The translations under genes and the position numbers were made by a program. From Bordetella parapertussis (GTDB lineage Bacteria > Pseudomonadota > Gammaproteobacteria > Burkholderiales > Casimicrobiaceae), in NCBI GenBank assembly GCA_943331295.2, contig CALQLA020000002.1:62001-126000 (forward strand): DNA of 64,000 nucleotides, written 5' to 3'. The notes under the pieces were generated by a model. It ran no database searches. It had not been told where the DNA came from and worked only from the letters and a program-made list of their open reading frames with translations. This document shows, piece by piece, positions 42,369-51,790 of the stretch. Position 1 is the stretch's first letter. Each line of letters starts with the position of its first letter.

Positions 42369-45300
42369 GCGAGCCCATGCCGGCTCGACGCGCGACCGCC
42401 GGATCGACGGCATCGCTCGACCCGCTGCGCTTTCCGCTGACGGGCAGCCAGCTGATCGAAGCGAGTGCGGGCACCGGCAAGACGTACACGATCGCCGCGC
42501 TGTACGTGCGGCTCGTGCTGCGCCACGGCGCCGACGGCCTGCGCTTCGCGCGCGCGCTCACCCCGCCGGAAATCCTGGTGGTCACCTACACCGAGGCGGC
42601 GACCAAGGAACTGCGCGACCGCATCCGTGCCCGGCTCGCCGCGGCGGCCGAGTATTTCCAGCGCGGCAACGAGGCGCCCGCCCCCGACGACGACTTCCTC
42701 GAACGGCTCCGGCGCGAGTATCCGCCGGCGGAGTGGCCGGCGCACGCGCACCGGCTGCAACTGGCCGCCGAATGGATGGACGAGGCGGCGGTCTCGACGA
42801 TCCACGGCTGGTGCAACCGGATGCTGCGCGAGCACGCGTTCGACAGCGGCAGCCTGTTCACGCAGCAGCTCGAAGCCGACCAGGGCGAATTGTTCGCGGA
42901 GACGGTGCGCGATTACTGGCGGACGTTCATCGCGCCGCTGGCACCCGACGCGGCCGCGGAAGTCGCGCAGCACTGGGCCGGCCCCGCCGCGCTGCAGAAG
43001 CGCGTGCAGGATCTCGTCGGCCTGCTCGACTCGCTGCAGGACGCCGCATCCCGCGACGCCGCGGCGTCGCCCGCGCCTGCCCCGATGCTGCGCGCGGCGC
43101 TCGACGAGCGCGCCGCGACGCTCGCCCAGCTGAAGGCGCCGTGGTCGGAATGGGTCGACGAGTTGCAGGCCGGGCTCGACGCGGCCCGCGCGGTGAAGGC
43201 GTTCAACGGCGGCAGGCTGAAGCAGAACAACTACACCGCGTGGCTGCAGGCGATCGCGGCGTGGCGCGACGACCCGTCCGCGTTGCGCCCCGCCCTCACC
43301 GACACCGCGCTGGCGCGGCTGTCGACGGCGGGAATGGACGAGATCTGGAACAAGGCGTCGTCGATGCCGGTGCCGTTCGATCATCCCGCCTTTGCCGCGC
43401 TCGCCCAACTCGACGCCGAACTCGCGGCGCTCGCCGACAGCTCGGCCGACCTCCTGCGCCATGCCGCGCACTGGGTCGCCACCCGCTTCGCCGCGCTGCA
43501 GGAACAGCGCGGCGAGATGGGGTTCGACGAACTGCTGACCCGGCTCGACGCGGCGCTGCGCGGCCCCAACGGCCGCAGCCTCGCGGCGCGCATCCGCGAG
43601 AAATTCCCGGTCGCGCTGATCGACGAGTTCCAGGACACCGACCCGGTGCAGTACCGGATCTTCGACGCCGTCTACGACGTCGCCGCCAATGGCGCCGACA
43701 CGGCGCTGGTGCTGATCGGCGACCCGAAGCAGGCGATCTACGGCTTCCGCGGCGCGGACATCTACACGTACCTCGCGGCGCGGCACGCCTGCGGCGACCG
43801 GCTGCATACGCTGGCCCGCAACTTCCGCTCGACGCCCGCGATGGTCGAAGCCGTCAACCGCTGCTTCGGCGCGGCCGAGGACCGCGTTCCCGGCGAAGGC
43901 GCGTTCCTGTTCCGCGGCGACACGGGCAACCCGATTCCCTTCGTCCGCGCCACCGCCAACGGCCGCCGCGAAGCGTTCACCGTGGATGGCGCCGCGCCCC
44001 CGGGGCTGACGGCATGGTGGCTGCCCGCGGGTCCGGGCGACAAGCCGATCGGCAAGGAGGCGTTTCTCGCGGACATGGCAGCGGCCTGTGCCACCGGGAT
44101 GGTGCGGCTGCTGCAGCTTGGGCAGGCGGGGCGCGCGGTCTTCGCCGCCGCGGGCAGGCACCCCCAGCTGCTGCGCCCGCGCGACATGGCGGTGCTCGTC
44201 AACACGCGCTTCGAGGCCGATGCGATCCGCGCTGCGCTCGCCGCGCGCGGCGTGCGCAGCGTGTACCTGTCCGATCGCGATTCGGTCTATGCCGGCGCGC
44301 AGGCCGAGGAAATGCAGCGCTGGCTCGCCGCCTGCGCCTCGCCCGACGACGGCCGCCTGCTGCGCGCCGCGCTCGCGACGGCGACGCTCGGCCTGTCGTG
44401 GACGGAGCTCGATCGCCTCAACCGCGACGAGGCCGAATGGGAACGCCGCGTGCTGCAGTTCCGCGGCTATCGGCAGGTGTGGCGGCGGCAGGGCGTGCTG
44501 CCGATGCTGCGCCACCTGCTCCAGGACTTCGGCGTGCCGGCGCGCCTGCAGGGCGCCGCTGCCGCGCACGAGGCTGGCGAGCGCGTGCTGACCGACCTCC
44601 TGCACCTTGCCGAACTGCTGCAGAAGGCCGCGGCGGTGCAGGACGGCGAGCAGGCGCTGATCCGCCACCTCGCGCTGCAGCGCGCCGCGACGGACAAGCC
44701 GGGCGGCAGCGACGATGCGCGGCTCGTCCGGCTCGAGAGCGACGCCGACCTCGTGCAGGTGGTCACCGTCTACAAGTCGAAGGGGCTCGAGTATCCGCTC
44801 GTCTTCCTGCCCTTCGCCTGCACGTTCCGGCCCGTCGGCGCCGACGACGTTCCGCTCAAGGTGCACGACGCCGAGGGAAGGCTGCACGTGCTGCTGACGC
44901 CCGACGAACAGGCCGCGCAGCGGGCCGACCGCGAGCGCCTCGGCGAAGACCTGCGCAAGCTCTACGTCGCACTGACGCGAGCCCGCCACGCCACGTGGAT
45001 CGGCCTCGCGCCGACCAGGGATTTCGAGCGGAGCGCCTTCGCGTGGCTGCAGAACGGCGGGAACGGAATCGCCGCCACGGCGCAGGGCGCCGCGCTCGAC
45101 GCCTTCGTGCAGGGCTGTCCGTCGATGGCGGCGGCCGCGGCCCCGCAGCCCGATGGCGCAACGTTCGTGCCGGAGGACCACGGCGAGGCGCGCGGCGCGG
45201 CGCGGGTGCCGGCAAGGGCCGCGCGCGAGCACTGGTGGATCGCCAGTTATTCCGCGCTCGAGATCGCCGCGGCCGGCACCGACATGCCGCTGCCCGTCGT

Positions 45301-46285
45301 CGACGCCGACGCGCCGGCGGCACCCGCGCACGTCGCCGACACCGCCCGCGAGGATACCTTCCGCGAGGACATGCAACGCAGCGCGATCGTCGGCGACGCC
45401 CCGCCGCCCGTGCCGCCCGTGCCACCCGTGCCACCCGTGGCACGACTAGCGGCACGGGCGGCGCCCGCGGCCGGCACCATGCACGCGTTCCCGCGCGGCG
45501 CCGAGGTCGGCACCTTCCTGCACGACCTCCTCGAATGGGCGGCGACGACGGGCTTCGCCGAGGTCGCCGCCCGCGACGACCTGCTGCGCGACACGATCGC
45601 GCGGCGGTGCGCGCGGCGCGGCTGGGATGCCTGGATCGACCCGATGACGGCGTGGGCCAGGGCGTTCCTGACCGTGCCTTTCCCGCTGCCGGTGGGTACG
45701 ACGGCCGCCGCCGCGACCGGTGGGGCGGCCCCCGCGACGACCTTCAGCCTCGCCACGGTCGCTCAGGCCGTGCCCGAGATGGAATTCTGGATCGCCGCCA
45801 GCAACGTCGATGCCGTCGCGATCGACCGCCTCGTCCGCCGGCACACCCTCGGCGGCGCCGCGCGGCCGGCGCTCGCACCGGCGCTCCTCAACGGCATGCT
45901 GAAGGGCTTCATCGATCTCGTCTTCCTGCACGAGGCCCGGTATTACATCGCCGACTACAAGTCGAACTGGCTCGGCCCGGACGATGCCGCGTACTCCACC
46001 GTCGCGATGCGCGACGCGATTCTCGCCAACCGCTACGAACTGCAGTACGTGCTGTACGTGCTCGCGCTGCACCGGCTGCTCGCGGCCCGCCTGCCGGACT
46101 ACGACTACGACCGCCACGTTGGCGGCGCCGTCTACCTGTTCCTGCGCGGCAGCGGCGCGCCGGGCGGTGGCGTCCACTTCGAGCGGCCGCCGAAGGCGCT
46201 GATCGAGACGCTGGATCGTGCGTTCCGGCACGACCCCGGGCGCGATCCCGGTGCCGTCCCGCGCATCGGCGAGGTGCCCGCATGA
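42365..46285 (+). CDS. recB: exodeoxyribonuclease V beta subunit (RecB)
   Basis: This 1306-residue protein is a UvrD-like helicase plus nuclease. Walker A is SAGTGKT (34-40), motif Ia VVTYTEAATKELRDRI, motif II LIDEFQDTDPVQ, motif III LIGDPKQAIYGFRGAD, motif V TVYKSKGLEYPLVFLP and motif VI LYVALTRARHA. The C-terminal nuclease has GTFLHDLLEW, GFIDLVF and DYKSNWLG, the active-site Asp/Lys motif. A proline-valine repeat linker (PPVPPVPPVPPV) joins helicase and nuclease. GTG 42365 overlaps the recC stop; ATG 42377 is an alternative. Confidence 0.93.
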   Translation: MSEPMPARRATAGSTASLDPLRFPLTGSQLIEASAGTGKTYTIAALYVRLVLRHGADGLRFARALTPPEILVVTYTEAATKELRDRIRARLAAAAEYFQRGNEAPAPDDDFLERLRREYPPAEWPAHAHRLQLAAEWMDEAAVSTIHGWCNRMLREHAFDSGSLFTQQLEADQGELFAETVRDYWRTFIAPLAPDAAAEVAQHWAGPAALQKRVQDLVGLLDSLQDAASRDAAASPAPAPMLRAALDERAATLAQLKAPWSEWVDELQAGLDAARAVKAFNGGRLKQNNYTAWLQAIAAWRDDPSALRPALTDTALARLSTAGMDEIWNKASSMPVPFDHPAFAALAQLDAELAALADSSADLLRHAAHWVATRFAALQEQRGEMGFDELLTRLDAALRGPNGRSLAARIREKFPVALIDEFQDTDPVQYRIFDAVYDVAANGADTALVLIGDPKQAIYGFRGADIYTYLAARHACGDRLHTLARNFRSTPAMVEAVNRCFGAAEDRVPGEGAFLFRGDTGNPIPFVRATANGRREAFTVDGAAPPGLTAWWLPAGPGDKPIGKEAFLADMAAACATGMVRLLQLGQAGRAVFAAAGRHPQLLRPRDMAVLVNTRFEADAIRAALAARGVRSVYLSDRDSVYAGAQAEEMQRWLAACASPDDGRLLRAALATATLGLSWTELDRLNRDEAEWERRVLQFRGYRQVWRRQGVLPMLRHLLQDFGVPARLQGAAAAHEAGERVLTDLLHLAELLQKAAAVQDGEQALIRHLALQRAATDKPGGSDDARLVRLESDADLVQVVTVYKSKGLEYPLVFLPFACTFRPVGADDVPLKVHDAEGRLHVLLTPDEQAAQRADRERLGEDLRKLYVALTRARHATWIGLAPTRDFERSAFAWLQNGGNGIAATAQGAALDAFVQGCPSMAAAAAPQPDGATFVPEDHGEARGAARVPARAAREHWWIASYSALEIAAAGTDMPLPVVDADAPAAPAHVADTAREDTFREDMQRSAIVGDAPPPVPPVPPVPPVARLAARAAPAAGTMHAFPRGAEVGTFLHDLLEWAATTGFAEVAARDDLLRDTIARRCARRGWDAWIDPMTAWARAFLTVPFPLPVGTTAAAATGGAAPATTFSLATVAQAVPEMEFWIAASNVDAVAIDRLVRRHTLGGAARPALAPALLNGMLKGFIDLVFLHEARYYIADYKSNWLGPDDAAYSTVAMRDAILANRYELQYVLYVLALHRLLAARLPDYDYDRHVGGAVYLFLRGSGAPGGGVHFERPPKALIETLDRAFRHDPGRDPGAVPRIGEVPA

Positions 46286-48531
46286 TCCCCTGCCTGTCCG
46301 GACGGACGACTGCCCCGCTGCTGGCGGATGCCGGCAACGCCGCCGGCGCGGACGCGCACCACGCCGAATCCCGCGCGCGGATGCACGACCTGATCGCGCG
46401 ATGGGCCGAACGCGGCTGGCTGCGCGAGCTCGACGCCGCATTCGCCGGCTTCCTCTGGCGCGAGGTACCCGAGGCCGATCCCTACCTGATCCTCGCCGCG
46501 GCGCTCGCCAGCCATCAGCTTGGCCGCGGACATGTCTGCCTCGACCTCGACGCGACGTTCGCCGACCCCGGCCTCGCCCTCTCGCTGCCGCCCGAAGGCG
46601 CGCGCGACGGCGACGTCGCGGCGGACGACCTTCCCGGCCGGGTGCTGGGCCGCATCGACCGCGCGGCATGGCAGGCCGCGCTCGACTGCCCGCGCCTCGT
46701 CGGCACCGGCGCCGGCGACACGCCGCTCGTGCTGCGCGGCACGCGGCTGTACCTGCGCCGCTACTGGCAGTACGAGCGCGCGGTGCGGGCGGGCATCGAT
46801 GCGCGAATCGCCCGGACGGCCGGGCCCGGCGGCACGGTTTCGGCGGCGGCGCTCCGCGCGACGCTCGACGTGCTGTTCCCGGCCTCGCCGGCGGATGCGA
46901 GCGGCACCGACTGGCAGAAGCAGGCCTGCGCGCTCGCCGCGCGCAGTGCCTTCGGCATCATCACCGGCGGCCCCGGCACCGGCAAGACCACCACCGTGGT
47001 CAAGCTGCTTGCGCTGCTGCAGACGCTGGCGCTGTCCGCCGGTGGGCCGGGCGACGCGCCGGCGCGCGCGCTGCGGATACGCCTCGCCGCGCCGACCGGC
47101 AAGGCGTCGGCCCGGCTCAACGAATCGATCGCGGGCGCCGTCGCGAACCTGGTGCTCGACGGCCTGCCCCACGCCGATGCGGTGCGCGCGTCGATCCCCA
47201 CCGCGGTCGGCACGCTGCACCGGCTGCTGGGCGCGCGCCCGGACACGCGCCGCTTCCGGCACGACGCGCGCAATCCGCTGGCGCTCGACGTGCTGGTGAT
47301 CGACGAAGCCTCGATGATCGACCTCGAGATGATGGCGGCCGTGCTGGCCGCGCTGCCCGCGAACAGCCGGCTCATACTGCTCGGCGACAAGGACCAGCTC
47401 TCGTCGGTCGAAGCCGGCGCGGTGCTGGGCGAACTCTGCGCGCGCGCTCGCGACGGCCACTACACGCCAGCCACCGCGGCATGGCTGCACAACGCCACCG
47501 GCAAGCCCGTCGCCGCCGCGCTGCAGGACCCCGCCGGCACCGCGCTCGACCAGGCGGTGGCGATGCTGCGCAGGAGCTACCGCTTCAAGGACGACAGCGG
47601 CATCGGGCAGCTCGCCGCGCGGGTCAATGACGGCCTCGCCGACGCCGCGCTTGCCCTCCTCGCCTATCCTGCGCGCGACCTGCAGTCGGTGCACCTGCAC
47701 GGCGAGACGGACCCGGCGCTCGCAGGCCTCGTCACCGACGGCCACGCCGATGCCGGCGGCACCCCCGGCGAGCCGCGCGCAACAAGGCACGGCTACCGGC
47801 ACTGTCTTGAGGTGATGCGCGACGGCGAGCCGCCGGCCGGCGCGGACGCGGCCGCGATCGACGCCTGGGCCGGCGCCGTGCTCGATGCCCGCAACCGCTT
47901 CCAGCTGCTCTGCGCACTGCGGCGCGGCGCGTGGGGCGTGGAGGGACTCAACCAGCGCATCGCGCGCGTCCTGCACGCGGCGAAACTGATCGGCGCCGCC
48001 GAAGGCTGGTACCCGGGCCGCCCGGTGCTGGTCACGCGCAACGACTACGCGCTGGGGCTGATGAACGGCGACCTCGGCATCGCGCTGGCGTTGCCGGACG
48101 CGACACGGGACCCGGCGGCCCGGACGCTGCGCGTCGCCTTCCGCGCCGGCGACGGGACGAACGGCATCAAGTGGGTGCTGCCGAGCCGCCTGCAGGCGGT
48201 GGAGACCGTCTACGCGATGACGGTCCACAAGGCGCAGGGGTCGGAGTTCGAGCACGCGGCACTGGTGCTGCCCGACCGGATGAATCCCATCCTGACGCGC
48301 GAACTGCTCTACACCGCCATCACCCGCGCCAGGCGGTTCCTGACGATCGCGAATGCCGGCGACGACACGCTGGTCCGCGACACCGTGGCGCGCAGGGTGC
48401 TGCGGGCGAGCGGGTTGCTGGAGGACGCCGGCGTGGAAACCGGAGCCCCGTTCGCCGGGCTACCAATGCTCGTCCTGCGGTCAGGCGGGAGCGCGCCGCC
48501 TAGCGCCCCTTGGGCGGCGGGGCGTGGGTGA
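46282..48531 (+). CDS. recD: exodeoxyribonuclease V alpha subunit (RecD)
   Basis: This 749-residue SF1B helicase has Walker A GGPGTGKT (229-236), motif Ia RLAAPTGKASARL, motif II VIDEASMIDLEM, motif III LILLGDKDQLSSVEAG and the C-terminal motifs MTVHKAQGSEFEHA and YTAITRARRF. The ATG overlaps the recB stop (ATGA). It is somewhat longer than E. coli RecD (608) through insertions near 400-470. The last 32 bases overlap the convergent peptidase gene. Confidence 0.93.
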   Translation: MIPCLSGRTTAPLLADAGNAAGADAHHAESRARMHDLIARWAERGWLRELDAAFAGFLWREVPEADPYLILAAALASHQLGRGHVCLDLDATFADPGLALSLPPEGARDGDVAADDLPGRVLGRIDRAAWQAALDCPRLVGTGAGDTPLVLRGTRLYLRRYWQYERAVRAGIDARIARTAGPGGTVSAAALRATLDVLFPASPADASGTDWQKQACALAARSAFGIITGGPGTGKTTTVVKLLALLQTLALSAGGPGDAPARALRIRLAAPTGKASARLNESIAGAVANLVLDGLPHADAVRASIPTAVGTLHRLLGARPDTRRFRHDARNPLALDVLVIDEASMIDLEMMAAVLAALPANSRLILLGDKDQLSSVEAGAVLGELCARARDGHYTPATAAWLHNATGKPVAAALQDPAGTALDQAVAMLRRSYRFKDDSGIGQLAARVNDGLADAALALLAYPARDLQSVHLHGETDPALAGLVTDGHADAGGTPGEPRATRHGYRHCLEVMRDGEPPAGADAAAIDAWAGAVLDARNRFQLLCALRRGAWGVEGLNQRIARVLHAAKLIGAAEGWYPGRPVLVTRNDYALGLMNGDLGIALALPDATRDPAARTLRVAFRAGDGTNGIKWVLPSRLQAVETVYAMTVHKAQGSEFEHAALVLPDRMNPILTRELLYTAITRARRFLTIANAGDDTLVRDTVARRVLRASGLLEDAGVETGAPFAGLPMLVLRSGGSAPPSAPWAAGRG

Positions 48532-49798
48532 CCAGCGCCGCGACCCTCTCCTCCACCCCCCTGGGGATCCGGCCGGCCATCGCCACTGCGGCGCCGGTGC
48601 CCAGCATTCGCGCGAACTCGTCGCGCACCGCGTCCGGGCTGACCGCCGCGATGCCGGCCATCAGCTCGTCGCGCGAGCGCACGCGGCCGAACGCGAAGAG
48701 GTCGAGGGCGGCGAACTCCAGCCGCTGCGCCGGCACCTCCTGCGTGCACAGGCTGCGCACGAGGATCTGGTTGCGCGCGCGCTCGAGGCCGACGGGATCG
48801 GTAGCCTCGGCGTGCTCGCGCAAGAGCCGCGTGACCTCGACGAAGTACTCGTCGAGGTGCTCCGGCATCGTCGATGCCTCTATGACGAACTGGCCGCAGA
48901 AATCCGTCACGTCGGTCGAGCAGTCCGCATGGTAGACGAGCCCGCGCCGCTCGCGGACCTGGTCGAGCAGCGGCGAGCTCATGCCTTCGCCGAACAGGGC
49001 GGCGGCAACGATCGCTCCCCGGTAGTCGGCGAGGAGTCCCGGGGTCGGAAAGCCGAGCACGACGTGGGCCTGGCTGCAGCCGGCCATCCGGCGGATCCGG
49101 GTGCCGCCGACGTAGGCCGGCGCCGTGACCCGGTTCTCGCTGCCGCGCGGCATGTCGCCGAACGCCGCCTCGGCCGCGGCGACCATCCGGTCGGCATCGA
49201 CGTTGCCCGCGACGCCGACGACGATGTTGGCACCCGTATACTGCCGCTCGACGTAGGCGACCAGCTCGGCCCGCGTGAAGCGGCGGATGTTCGCGCGGCT
49301 GCCGATCACCGGACGGCCCGCCGCATGCTCGCCATAGCAGGCCTTGTCGAACAGCCGGAATGCCGTCGACAGCGCGTCGTCCTCCTCCTCGGTGAACTCG
49401 TGCAGGATCACCTGCCGCTCGCGCTCGACCTCGGCCTCGGGAAACGTGCTCTCGCGCACGATGTCGCCCAGCATCCGCACGAAAGCGCCGGCGTCCGCCG
49501 CGAGCCCGCGCATGTGGAACGCCGTGTGGTTCCGGTCGGTGTGGGCATTGACCTCGGCGCCCAGGCGCTCGGCGTCGAGATTGATCTGCTGGCAGTCGCG
49601 CGTGCGCGTGCCCTTGAAGGCCATGTGCTCGATGAAGTGGCTGATGCCGCTGGCGCGCGCGGTCTCGTGCTGGCTGCCGCTTTTCACGAACACGCTGACC
49701 GCCGCCGTGGCCAGGTGCGGAAGGCGCAGCACGACCACGCGCACGCCGTTGCCGAGGGTCGCGACGGACGTGTCCGGATCGCTCGCGTGGCGGGTCAT
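48500..49798 (-). CDS. M16-family zinc metallopeptidase
   Basis: This 432-residue insulinase-family peptidase has the inverted zinc motif HFIEH at 54-58 (HxxEH, in SHFIEHMAFKGT) and the downstream Glu region (EVERERQVILHEF) about 75 residues later. The second half carries the family LVYHADCSTDV and ARNQILVRSL segments. Length matches single-subunit processing-peptidase-like proteins such as YmxG/PqqL-type. The start MTRHASDPDTSV at 49798 is preferred over an upstream in-frame codon with non-conserved sequence. It appears cytosolic, as no signal peptide is seen. Confidence 0.9.
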   Translation of the reverse strand: MTRHASDPDTSVATLGNGVRVVVLRLPHLATAAVSVFVKSGSQHETARASGISHFIEHMAFKGTRTRDCQQINLDAERLGAEVNAHTDRNHTAFHMRGLAADAGAFVRMLGDIVRESTFPEAEVERERQVILHEFTEEEDDALSTAFRLFDKACYGEHAAGRPVIGSRANIRRFTRAELVAYVERQYTGANIVVGVAGNVDADRMVAAAEAAFGDMPRGSENRVTAPAYVGGTRIRRMAGCSQAHVVLGFPTPGLLADYRGAIVAAALFGEGMSSPLLDQVRERRGLVYHADCSTDVTDFCGQFVIEASTMPEHLDEYFVEVTRLLREHAEATDPVGLERARNQILVRSLCTQEVPAQRLEFAALDLFAFGRVRSRDELMAGIAAVSPDAVRDEFARMLGTGAAVAMAGRIPRGVEERVAALVTHAPPPKGR

Positions 49799-49981
49799 CG
49801 GGGTGGGCGTGCGTTCATCATCGAGGCACGGAGGGTACCATTCCGCCGCCGCGGGCCGCATGTCGCACGTCGCGACGGCCTGGCGGGAAGGCCGCCGCCG
49901 GCGCTTCCCGCACGCTGCTCGAAAGCGAGTCACTGCCCTGGAAGCGAGGCGCGGCGCGCGTTTTCGGCCGACGGCACACGT

Positions 49982-50006
49982 GTTATCCACAGCAATTGTG
50001 GATAAC
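49982..50006. promoter_or_regulatory. inverted pair of consensus DnaA boxes
   Basis: TTATCCACA (49983-49991) and TGTGGATAA (49997-50005) are two perfect DnaA 9-mers in inverted orientation, five bases apart. The flanking G and C extend the dyad to 10-bp arms. It lies in the 273-bp gap upstream of the peptidase gene and downstream of the acyl-CoA dehydrogenase gene. There is no AT-rich unwinding element or dnaA/dnaN gene here, so it is more likely a DnaA regulatory or titration site than an origin. Confidence 0.65.
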
Positions 50007-50071
50007 GAACCGCACGCCGGCGGTGTGCCGTCGCCGGCTTCACGGCGACGGTGTCCGGCCCTCGCCTGCGA

Positions 50072-51790
50072 CTAGCGCAGCACCTGCGCCCGTTCGACGA
50101 TTGCGTCGGCCTGTGCCTTCGACACGGCGACCCCCATCGTGCCGAACATCGTGCCCCAGTTCCCCGCGGGTCCGCCGAGGCGCGTGGCGGTGAAGGCATC
50201 GACGACTTCCGCCGTCGAATGCCGGATCAGCTCGGCGCCCTGGATCGCGCGGGCCAGCGCCTCGGTCGCGGGACGCGCGAAATACTCGTCCGCCATCATG
50301 CCGTCGACGAGCGGCCCGAGGCTCGCGACGAAACGGTCGAAGCGCGCGTCCTGCCCGCGGACGTCGTCGAACTCCGCCATCAGCGCGTCCCGGCAGTCGG
50401 GGCTCCTGGAGAGCGCGCGCCGGACGTCCATGCACATCATGTTCGCGGTGCCCTCCCACACGCTATTGAGCGGCGCCTCGCGATAGATGCGGGCCATCGG
50501 ATTCTCCTCGATGAAGCCGTTGCCGCCGTGGCACTGCAGCGCCTCGTTGGCGATCGCCGGCGCGCGCGAGCAGTTGAAGTACTTGGCGATCGGCGTGGCC
50601 ACGCGCGCGAACGCCGTCTGCCGCGCGTCCGTCCCGAGGTGATCCGTTGCCTTCGCGACACGCAGCGCCATCAGCGTCGCGGCCTCGACCTCGACCGCCA
50701 TGTCCGCGAGCGCGTTGGCCATCATCGGCAGCTTCGACAACGGCATGCCGAAGCCGCGGCGCGTGGTGGTGTGGGTGAGCGCCAGCGTCAGCGCCTGACG
50801 CATCAGGCCGGCCGAGCCGACGGCGAAGTCCAGGCGCGTCAGGTGCGAGTGCGAGAGTATCTCGCGAATGCCGGCACCCTCGGCACCGACGCGGATGGCC
50901 AGCGTGCCGAGGAATTCCACTTCGCTGGAGGCGTTGGACCGGTTGCCGGCCTTGTCCTTCAGCCGCTGGATGAAGAACCGGTTCCACCGGCCGTCGGGCA
51001 GCGTGCGCGGCAGGAAGAAGCAGGTGATCCCGCCCGCCACCTTCGCCAGCGTGAAGAAGCCGTCCGACTGCGGGACCGAGCAGAACCACTTGTGGCCGGT
51101 CAGCTCGTACCAGTGCGCAGTGGCGCCATGATAGCCGTCCGAATGCGAGAACACCGCGGTGGTCTGGGTTTCGCGCAGGTCCGAGCCGCCCTGCTTCTCG
51201 GTCATCGCATAGCCGACCACGATCCCGGGCTTGTCCGCGACCTCGCGCCGGCTGAATTCGTAGTGCGGCGCCCGCACCTTCCGCTCCCAGATCGAGAGCG
51301 CCGGCTCCGCGACGAAGCCCGCGTGCGCGGCGTACGCCATGCCGGTGGGGCAGCCGGTCCCGTGCTCCACCTGGTTCCACAGGTAGGCAAGGACGGCGCG
51401 TGCGTAGTGGCCCTGCGGCCCGTGCCCGTTCCAGGCGAGCGACGGCACCTCGTGCCGCCATGCGAGCGACATCAGCTCGTGCCACGCCGGATGAAACTCG
51501 ACCCAGTCGATCCGGTTGCCGTAGCGGTCGTGGGTCTTCAGTTCGGGCAGGTGGCGGTTGGCGAGCCGGGCGAGTTCCTGCACGCCTTCGTCGCCGGCCA
51601 GCCGGCCCAGCGCGCTACAACGCTCCGCGGCCCACGGCGCCTCGCGCCGGATCGCTGCGGTGAGCACCGTGTCGCCGTCGAAGGCGTTGCAGCCGGCGGC
51701 CGGGGCCGCCTGGTTGCGCACCGAATGCGTCGCGTAGCGGTCGGGCTCCTGCGTCGGCTGCACGGGGGCTGCGGTGAGGGGTGCGTTCAT
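50072..51790 (-). CDS. AidB-like acyl-CoA dehydrogenase
   Basis: This 572-residue flavoprotein of the acyl-CoA dehydrogenase superfamily, AidB branch, is longer than the usual 380-400. Evidence includes the N-terminal THSVRNQAAP and the RLANRHLPELKTHDRYGNRI segment, then GYAMTEKQGGSDLRETQT (flavin/acyl site) and CHGGNGFIEENPMARIYRE with the catalytic-Glu region. AidB binds FAD and DNA and is induced by alkylation in E. coli; relatives oxidise branched acyl-CoAs. The ATG overlaps the TetR stop by 4 bp, so the two are co-expressed and probably repressed together. Confidence 0.88.
   Translation of the reverse strand: MNAPLTAAPVQPTQEPDRYATHSVRNQAAPAAGCNAFDGDTVLTAAIRREAPWAAERCSALGRLAGDEGVQELARLANRHLPELKTHDRYGNRIDWVEFHPAWHELMSLAWRHEVPSLAWNGHGPQGHYARAVLAYLWNQVEHGTGCPTGMAYAAHAGFVAEPALSIWERKVRAPHYEFSRREVADKPGIVVGYAMTEKQGGSDLRETQTTAVFSHSDGYHGATAHWYELTGHKWFCSVPQSDGFFTLAKVAGGITCFFLPRTLPDGRWNRFFIQRLKDKAGNRSNASSEVEFLGTLAIRVGAEGAGIREILSHSHLTRLDFAVGSAGLMRQALTLALTHTTTRRGFGMPLSKLPMMANALADMAVEVEAATLMALRVAKATDHLGTDARQTAFARVATPIAKYFNCSRAPAIANEALQCHGGNGFIEENPMARIYREAPLNSVWEGTANMMCMDVRRALSRSPDCRDALMAEFDDVRGQDARFDRFVASLGPLVDGMMADEYFARPATEALARAIQGAELIRHSTAEVVDAFTATRLGGPAGNWGTMFGTMGVAVSKAQADAIVERAQVLR

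Noticed and set aside
41243-45376. Minus-strand open frame of 1377 codons antisense to recC/recB
   Set aside because: Same shadow composition with no family motif, while RecB helicase and nuclease motifs are intact on the plus strand.
49982-50006. Chromosomal replication origin
   Set aside because: Only two DnaA boxes, no AT-rich unwinding region and no dnaA, dnaN, gyrB or parAB genes nearby.
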